21,727 bases of DNA. Source: Elysia marginata. Its lineage: Eukaryota > Mollusca > Gastropoda > Plakobranchidae. The notes under the pieces are model-generated. The model did not search any database. It saw only the letters and a list, made by a program, of their open reading frames with translations, and was not told the origin of the DNA. Shown piece by piece: positions 12,001-21,000 of this stretch; positions within the stretch are counted from its first letter, which is position 1; every line of letters begins with the position of its first letter. The position numbers and the translations under genes were made by a program. The stretch covers positions 570,281 to 592,007 of the forward strand of contig BMAT01013151.1 in assembly GCA_019649035.1 (NCBI GenBank), given 5' to 3'.

Positions 12001-15000
12001 AAAGTAACCTAAAACAAGTAAAACTCAAAATTCACCTCTAGAATCTATTATCCTAGTAATACATGAAGTCTTTAAAAAATAAAAAAAAAGAAACTTGAGT
12101 TGCAGATACAAACCTGGATCCTTATTTTGGTAAGCTGCACTAACTGGTCTGATTTAAAAACTAGAGTGCACTTTGTTTTGCCTTCATCTGTCACATAACC
12201 TGCAAATAAATTTAAAAAAAAAACAACATATTTTTATGATTCAAGATTTATTGTTTTGGGTATTTTTGTTTTGTTTTTGTTTTACCAAATTTCTCCAAGG
12301 GGTAATCAGTGAACATTTAAAATTTGTTTAAAAAATCAAAATTGCCATATTTTGTCCACAATATAACTCCTATGCTTTACAATAAGATTATGAGGGCAAA
12401 AAATCCAAATAGCACAGGAATCAATAATATCAACTATGGACAGAAACAATGTACAAAAACTGTGAAAAAAAAGTTAAGATGATTATCAGTCTGGAGATCA
12501 AATGCAAGTAAAACTTTTGAAGTAAGGTATATATTTTAGCTCTAAAAATAGTGACAAAACAGCTCTACTTCGACTCCTGTTCAATTTGGAGATCAAATGG
12601 CTGTTTAAAGTTTTAGGGATCTTTTTCTTTTTTAGGTGCCAGGTCTGTTGCAGACATTGGTGATCATGAGCTTCTAATCTTCTCTTCTTTCTGCTGTTCT
12701 AAGGAAATCCAACTTGCTCAATGCATTCCCAGTTGCCCCAGTATTTCAGACTTTGGAGATACATGAGGCATTGTCTGCCACAATCTCTCTTGCTATGTAT
12801 TTTCCAGCGAACACCACTCTTTTCAGGTTATTTCAAGGATCAAATAACATAACATCCAGACCTGTAGCAGAGCCTCCGATAAAGTGTCAATTTTTTTACA
12901 CAATGCGCAAGAAGAGTTTTCTTTTAACCAGACCTTAAAATTATAATTTCTTTTAACACAGTTTCACAGTCAAGTCCAGAGATCCCTATGGACTTATGTC
13001 CACACCAGACTTTTCAAGCAGCTTGTATTTCTCACCTGATGATGAAGAGGTGGTTTTGCCTGAGTTTGAGCCGGAAGAGTCCACTAGAACATCAGGTCCT
13101 GCATTCGTCTGGCCTGGTCCTCCATCTCCACCAACGAAACTCACAGGAACTGGCACACCTGGATAATGTCAGTACATTTAAAACAAATTGGCATACATTT
13201 TACCTGATACAGAGAAAGGAAAAAGTTTCACTAAGGTACAAACTTACGTGAATAATTTTGCTGTGCCCTTCACCCAGGAAAACTTTTAGGTTTAAAAAAA
13301 TCAAATAAAGCAGTCAAAACAGTAAGCAAAAACTCAGCCAAACTTTACAAGTTTCCAAATGTTTTACAAAATTACCATTAATATACTGTAACTCGGACAT
13401 ATTACAGGTAATAGTCATGTCTCAATCAATAAAAAATTTTAACTAGGATTATGTTATCAAAACCTGTTGCAGATCTGGTCATAGATTGCACCTCATACTC
13501 AAAACTATTGTGAGCAGCTTGTGCCTGAGTTACCATGGTTGCCTTACAAATGAGAAAATGGTTTTGATATACATATAGATTGAGCATGTTTGCCTAGTGG
13601 AGAAAAAAAGACACATTTTTTAAAGAGAAATTTTTAAGTATCCATAGCATTCTCACCTAGCTTCTCCAAACAGCTATTTTTTGCTGAGATTGCTTTACAC
13701 AGCAAGTCAGCGCAAGATAATGACAAGGTAGGAAGTTCTTTGTGGAGAGAAAAAAATAGAGCAAAATTTACTTCACTCTAGATATTGATACAATCATGGT
13801 GATAATCTTCAAGGTGAAAAACAGTCGATTCCATATAATTCATATATTTGTTTAACTCGAACCATAACATTTAGATAACCGATGTTGCCTTTTTTCTGTA
13901 ATTTATACTCATAATTCAATTTTTTGATAATTTGAAGTTAAATTTTGTTCCTGCAGGATTTGAAATATCTGAGATACACTGTAGTAGTACATGAAATCTA
14001 TATCTGACTAAATATTAATTTAAGGAGCGTAATGGCAACATGGTATAAGCAATGTTTCTCTAAATGGCAAGGTGGTGGGTGCCGGTACTGCTATAAATTG
14101 AAGGCTCGAATCATACTCAAAGCAGAAATTTCGGGCATTTCCACTTAAAGCTTACTTCTCTCCATTGCTAATTTGATACCTTTAAAATCTTTCAATCTAT
14201 ATCTGACTGGCCAGTTTTAATGACAGGTCCATGATAAATAAGCACAGAAAGCAAATATTCTATAAAAGAAAAAAAAACTTGCCTTTGACATACAAGGCAT
14301 TATGAGCAACCCTCAGGATTCAAATCCATGGATCGACTGCTACCTGCCTTTAAATTAAATTATAACATCAGTGCCACATACTTTCAAATTTAGTTCAGCA
14401 GTATGGTTATCAGAGGTTGTGGAGAAAATATCACCATTTGATAATGGCCTAACATGTAGCTGCCAGAATATTTCAAATTTGGAAGAGCACCGAGATGTCA
14501 CCATTAAGCCATAGCAATATTTTACCTATGATCCCAGAGAGAAGGTTAATAAGAGCAGAGACGCTTCCCCTGGCAAGGTTCAACGCCAACACCACTTGAA
14601 TCCCTTCCTCACTCAACTGTTCTGGAACATCTGGACTGAGTAGTTTGAGAGAGATATTGTTATAAATACCATGCAACTGTTTCATGTAACTCCCACAAAA
14701 TGAAAAGAAATAAAAAGGGAAATAAGTTATTATAAAACCTTAGCACTAAATGAGACTTCACTTCTAAAGCATCCAAAATGTTCACAGTTTAAAAGAGTAA
14801 ATAGTACAATTGACGACTTATTTCTAGGTAAAAAATCTTAAACCTGTAGCCATTTCTGGGTTACCATCTTTCACCTGCCCATTCTCAAACCAGAGTCTCA
14901 ACAGCCTGAACATTGCAATGGTTTAGCTTTGTGTTTATCTAAAAACATGTGCCATCTCACAAATTAGTAAGATTTAAGCCTCCTGTCTGTCTCATTCAAC

Positions 15001-18000
15001 AATAATCTAATGTAATTTTGTAATGCCTGATTTCCTACAGGACACCTATACAAACTAGTTCTAGACCTAGGCCTTTGCAAAGCATTGGTCAATCAAAAGG
15101 AATTATATTTGAGCCTTACTATTTCTATTATCCAGAGCATTATGCCTGTCTTCATTCTGTTATCTTATTGATACCTCTAAACAAAGAAAGGTCTTGTTTA
15201 CAATTATATCAATTCATTAACTACAACTTTTTAAAAGTTTTCAAATGTTTACCAATAAAATCTTATGCAATATTAAGAGATCAAGGTATTCAATTTTTTA
15301 TAATATCAGACATTTTTTTTACTCTGTTCAACAAATAGAAGCAACATTCTCTCAATACCTGAAAGAGAGCTGGTGTGCAAAAGTTTCAATCTCTTGTAGA
15401 ACATATTTACTTAGAAACACAGGCTTTTCGGGACTTGAAGGGCTAAGAACCAGAGGTGGCATGAACTCCAGAGCTTTCCTAAAGAAAAACAAAAACAATT
15501 ACAAAAACAAATCCAGAATGAAATTTCTGTAAAATATCTTGACTTATAATAACAAACAGTACGTAACCGCTGGCCATTCAAAACCACAAAGCAAGTCACA
15601 CATATTGAATGTACTCAATCAACCTTAAAAAGATAATAATTATATATATATAGCAAGATTAGGCAGAAAAGGTTTTTTAAACTTCATTTGTTTCAAATTG
15701 CCTGTTTCAAAAACCAAGTGCTGTGGATGATTTATGATCCATATCAATCAATATTCTCACTTGGTTTGTCCTAACAGTGTATTGCGCAGCATGGGTGACT
15801 GGGGCAGGTTGAAGTTGATTGTTGATGTAAGCATCTGCAGGTACCACAGGGCTGATGCATCCATCACGGTGATGCCTTGTTCCTTCACTAGCCTGGTAGA
15901 ATTAAAACATTATAAATGAAACTTTGTTTGAATAATAAATCCAGATGTATATTTTTTCTTTGTTTTATTTATTTATCATGCATGATATGATTTTATAAGC
16001 ATGTTAGAGCTCCCACAACATAAAAAAGAAATGTAAAGAATAAGTGAAACATTCTTTGACAAGGTCTCAAATTGACCTTGCTATAATAAACAACAATCAA
16101 TGAATTGAATACAAAAAGCAAGCTTAAAATTTTTCTAAAATAACATTGCCAATACCATAAGCTTTGAACTAACTTAGTTGAATAAATGCTTCAGTTTAAA
16201 AAAACCTGAACTTCATCTATATTATATTTGGCAATTAAGGGGCTTATCTGAATATAAAAAGCGTTCTTGACTGCATTAATCAAACTCTACTCTGCACTTA
16301 CTTGTAACCAATAGCTTTGATACCATGTATTCTTGTATCACAGCCATCCACATGACACCTCTTGATGTTGATCTGAATATCTGCAGTGATCAGATGAGAT
16401 TTTAAGATACAAGGGGAACAATTTTGTACTTTTACTGATGCGTATTGAAGGAAACCCAATTCATTAAGAAAATAAATTTTTACTCTGCAGTGATTGAAGA
16501 GAGAGCTATTACTGATACATACTAGGTCATATGGCCAACACCTCAAATACTGAAACTCAAATTAGTTAGGGAGTGTTTGATCCAGGCAACTTTATGCGTG
16601 TCAAATCATAATAGAGATTATTTTAAGCACAGATTCTGAAGTCAAGCAAGCCTAAACACAAATTAGCCTTATCTTGTAACTTTTTACCAATCTAGGGACA
16701 AATTGACATGGAATCACCAAACCCACAGAAATTACTAAGAGTGAGAAAATTCCTTTCCTCTGATGCCCTCAAAATTATGGATTTTCCTGAATCTTCAGAA
16801 ATCCATGCCCACTATTTTAGATGCCTTTATTCCTACTATAGTACTAAGATAGAAAAAAAACAAGCCCTTTAAGTTGTCCTTGTAGTGCTCATAATTTGAT
16901 GGAAACGACTGTATAAATGTAAGCCCTTAGGCTATGTTCATAAAATACTTCAAAACATTCATCTGTCCGACATGCTAGAAAGAAACGTTTGGTGAGACAT
17001 TTCTTCTTTCACAAATAATAATTGAGAACTTTTTATTCCAATGATCAATTTTTTTGTCCATGTCGTAAAATGCATTGAAATTTATTTCCAATAAAACTAT
17101 CAGATTTCTGGCAATTGTCGGAATTCTTATGTCCCTGGTTTGTCCGGGACAGAAATAAATGGAGAGTTTTTGCTGGTGGTCTGTATGCTGGCTCTCATTG
17201 AACCAGGATGAGAAAAGAGTTGAAGATGCTATTTATGGTAGTTAGCATTTGCTAGGTTAGATGGATATCATTATTGACATGATGGAAATCACCTCAGATC
17301 AAGAGATACAAAAGCAATAATTATTGTTCAGTTAATAGGTTTTAGAGTTAATTTACCAGTTCTTTAATGAGATGTAAAACAAGCAGAAATTTAGTTAATA
17401 TGATTGAACTCATTTCAATAGAGTTACTAATTTAAGCAAACTTACCAGGTGGAACCGTCAATATTTTAAAAAATTTAACATATAAACATCCTACGCAAAA
17501 TATTACTTTTGGTTTTGATGACAAAGAAATTAGACATTTTATACTTTTTCTTGTTACCAGAATAGCTTTATTATTTCGATATGTTAAAAAAAATATTCCG
17601 TTAAAAACTAAAAATATTACTTACATGGATAGTGTACTTTCATGTTCCTTAAGAGCACAACTCGACCACTGTAATGTCTGGGTGAAGAAAAATATACCAT
17701 AGCTCATTCCTCAAAACCATAAAAAAGATATACCACCTCTCTACAAAGCCCTTGATTTGCATGGTTGATGACAACAAGTCTTAAATTTCCAGCTACCTTA
17801 ATAGTCTATTCAATCTGTAACAGTACCACAATAGCTCAAATTATAAAAGAGAAAGTCTCAGCATTTGAATTGTTTTAAGATATATCAATATATTACTCCT
17901 GTTAAGTTTTCGGCTTTCAAAACTAATGTTGCGCACCTTTTTTGCTTATGCTTTGATACTTACTTTTGTTCCCCCTTACAATCATTTTTATTTCTTAACC

Positions 18001-21000
18001 CAAGCTGCTTAATTGAGGTTGGTACTTTTCTTGTAGTTGAAATTTATTGTCTCAATTCATCAGTAAATTGCCTGAATGGATGTTCAAATACTTCTTATTT
18101 ACTTCCTGCTTTTTACTACAAAATTTAAAAAATGGAAAGACTTGGGGCCACCTGGAGAGAATCGCCCTGGACCATGCATAATGCCTGGTAGGCTTTTATT
18201 GGCAGCCTTTGCCCTAAAAGGGGTTATAAGCAAAGTTGAGATGAGGTGATCAATTGATTAAACATAGAAATTATAAACTTTATCAGACCAAGGTTCAGTG
18301 ACTGCTCACTTTTCTACTTTTATGTCCTTGATCTCCCTCAGCTTGGTTGGTGTGGAACCCACAGAGATGGTCACCAGCTCTGGCATGTAGCTCTCATCAG
18401 AAGAAGACACACCAATGGACAGATGCTTTACTATGATATTGCTTTTCATTCGAAGCCTATAATAAGTGAACAAAGTGTTAATGCCAAACACGAATGAGAG
18501 ACTAAAATAAAAATTTTTTATCACCTTGAACAAGTAAATATTTTTTTCTCAAATTGTGATTTGACATTTAAATAAAGAGGAGGACCAGTTATTCTTTTGT
18601 TTATAAATGTAATCCTCCTTTGAAGGTATATTTTATTCATTTTTTTTTAACAAGCACAAAACAGGACACCAAGGTTAATGAATCAAATTGTCTTCAATCC
18701 GTCAAAGCTTATTTCACTGTTGAATGAGTAACAATTTGTTATAATTATTTGTAAAAGAGAATGATTACTCCATCTACACTAAGAAATTGAAATANTATAG
18801 AACAAATACCTACACTAAGTAACTGAAATACAAAACAAATACCAATATTAAGTAACAAAACAAATACCTGATCCAATGTGATCTAGCTGCCCCATCCGAT
18901 TGCCAAAACATGGCATTGTGCCTGAGACTGGTTAAATAAAAAATATAAATAAACATTATTTCTCTTCCAAAGTGCCTCGAAAGTCTTCAACCAAAGCTGA
19001 GTTATAAAACAGGCATGCCAAATAATACCAAAATAAAAAATGACCTGAAAATGTGAAACAAATATATATACATATTGTGTTCTACTTATTCTTGAAAGAT
19101 TTTTAGGGTACGAAATTAGCAATGGATAGAAGCAGTCTTTATCTGGAAATGTTTGAATCATTTAGAAAAACTTTTGTAATCATTTTGTAAATTTTGATAG
19201 AAAATGGTTAAGAACTAGATTTTATGGAAAAACTTACTGATGTGCTTCTGTGACATTGGATGAGACCTCAATGGAAGAATAGCAGTTGTGGGTGGTAAAT
19301 CTTTCCATCTCAGTGGAATCTTTGTCGGAGTCCATATTTTTCACTTATTGATTGAGAACAAAATAAGGCCCAATTAGCTTAATTCAATCTATAATAAAAA
19401 TATTTAAAACAAAATGATATCATACTAATTACATGTAGTTTTATTATAGCATTCTCTAAAATAATTCTTCAATTCACAGATCTTAGAGCAATAATATAGT
19501 TCAGATAAATAATCTTACACTTATAAATAAAAACAATTATTATCTTAATTCAAAATTTTTTTTCGAGCCCAGGATACATATAAATCTATCAGTTAACAGA
19601 AAATGTAATAATAAAAAAATTCAACTTTTTCTGAGAACAATTAATCTCATATGCTCTTTTACATGCAATATCTATTAAGATGCCATTAGATTTCCGTGCA
19701 AAAACATAGTTTAACCCACGAAGTGTCGGCCGGCCGATTAAATCGGCCTATAAAACGGGAATTTTTTTTTAGCACTAATGCTAATGGAAATTATGACGCA
19801 AAAATTAATATGTGACACTTCTAGGGTTAAATGCATAATTAAGCTGATGAAAAGTTGGTACCTCTATCATAATTGAATACAGTGGAACCCCTCAATAATG
19901 ACCTGATAAAATGTTTGTAACAACAGTTCTTAGAAGAGGAGGGGGGGGGTCTTGGTTCACGGGTTAAATTACTTTACACATATAAGTGGATATCCTCAAA
20001 TTTAACGTCACATAAGAGGGATGGTCTTTATTGAGGAGGTCTTACTTCACAACCCCTTTTAGATGAATAAAAAAATTAACTTTAACAAACCATCTTCCTT
20101 AGCAGCATGAAGTATAGACTTTAGCACAGCAGATCTCATGACTTGCACGATGTTAAAACTGTTGAGGTAAGGGAAGGGCAGAGACTGTGTCTCTGTACGA
20201 TTTCTGTGCAAATACTGAAGTAGGAAGAAAAAAAAGAACATATAAGTCAGTTTTGATTGGTACATGAGTAAAAAGATTAACGGTTTGAAAGAGTAAAAAT
20301 TTCAAAAGTTTTACTTCTATTTAAATGCTCCTATGGTTTCTAAGATGTATTGATTCTATTGAACTATTTGTGGAATAAGGCTACTGCCTGTAGAAGAAAA
20401 AGGCACAATATCTTTCACATACTTGCATTACTTTTTTGTGCAGGTCAATGTCTTTACAATCTTAATTCCTATGAAAAACTTTTTAAATTTAGTCAAAGAT
20501 AAGCTCTGCTGAATATTAATGAAGTTGAGAAGTTATTGAAAAATACAATGAGCCTAGAGATCTGCTTCTATAAATCTATGTACAATAATCTCACATGCTG
20601 AAATTGAGAAATATATAATGATCCTAGAATTGGCTACTTCTATTAATAATCTAACATGCTTATCAGCTAGTTTTTCACAAAACTTGCAAAGACTTTGTTC
20701 TTAATTTCAAAGTAGATGTCTCATGTCCATATGCTCTAAAAAGCCTTTCCCCTTTTTTCCATGATAGGAATATCTAGCAGTTTTAAGTGACCTTAATCAG
20801 AAAACAATCTAAAGCAATTAGCAAAATTCATTTAATTTTATAAAGCACATTCTGTTTATTAATAATAGAAAGAATAAAACCTGTTGTATTCTCTTTCCAT
20901 GTTTCTCCACAGGATCTGTCAAGCCGCCATAGACATCCACAAAACCTGGGGTGAGAGAGCATGATTGCAGGATGCGAACGGATTTCCCTAACTCTCCCAG

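Noticed and set aside
12714..12938. 74-codon plus-strand open frame in intron 13
   Set aside because: No recognisable domain, no promoter or splice context, and frames around it are interrupted. Kept only as part of the unexplained GC-rich block.
14281..14330. tRNA-like T-arm GGATTCAAATCC with a nearby hairpin TGCCTT...AAGGCA
   Set aside because: No acceptor stem, D-arm or anticodon arm can be built around it, and no A box lies at the right distance.
15974..15987. 14-bp perfect palindrome TATCATGCATGATA in intron 8
   Set aside because: Short AT-rich palindromes of this size are expected by chance in 20 kb of such sequence; no partner or context.
17865..18128. 87-codon plus-strand open frame in intron 6
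   Set aside because: Cys/Phe/Tyr-rich as expected from random AT-rich sequence. No family recognised.
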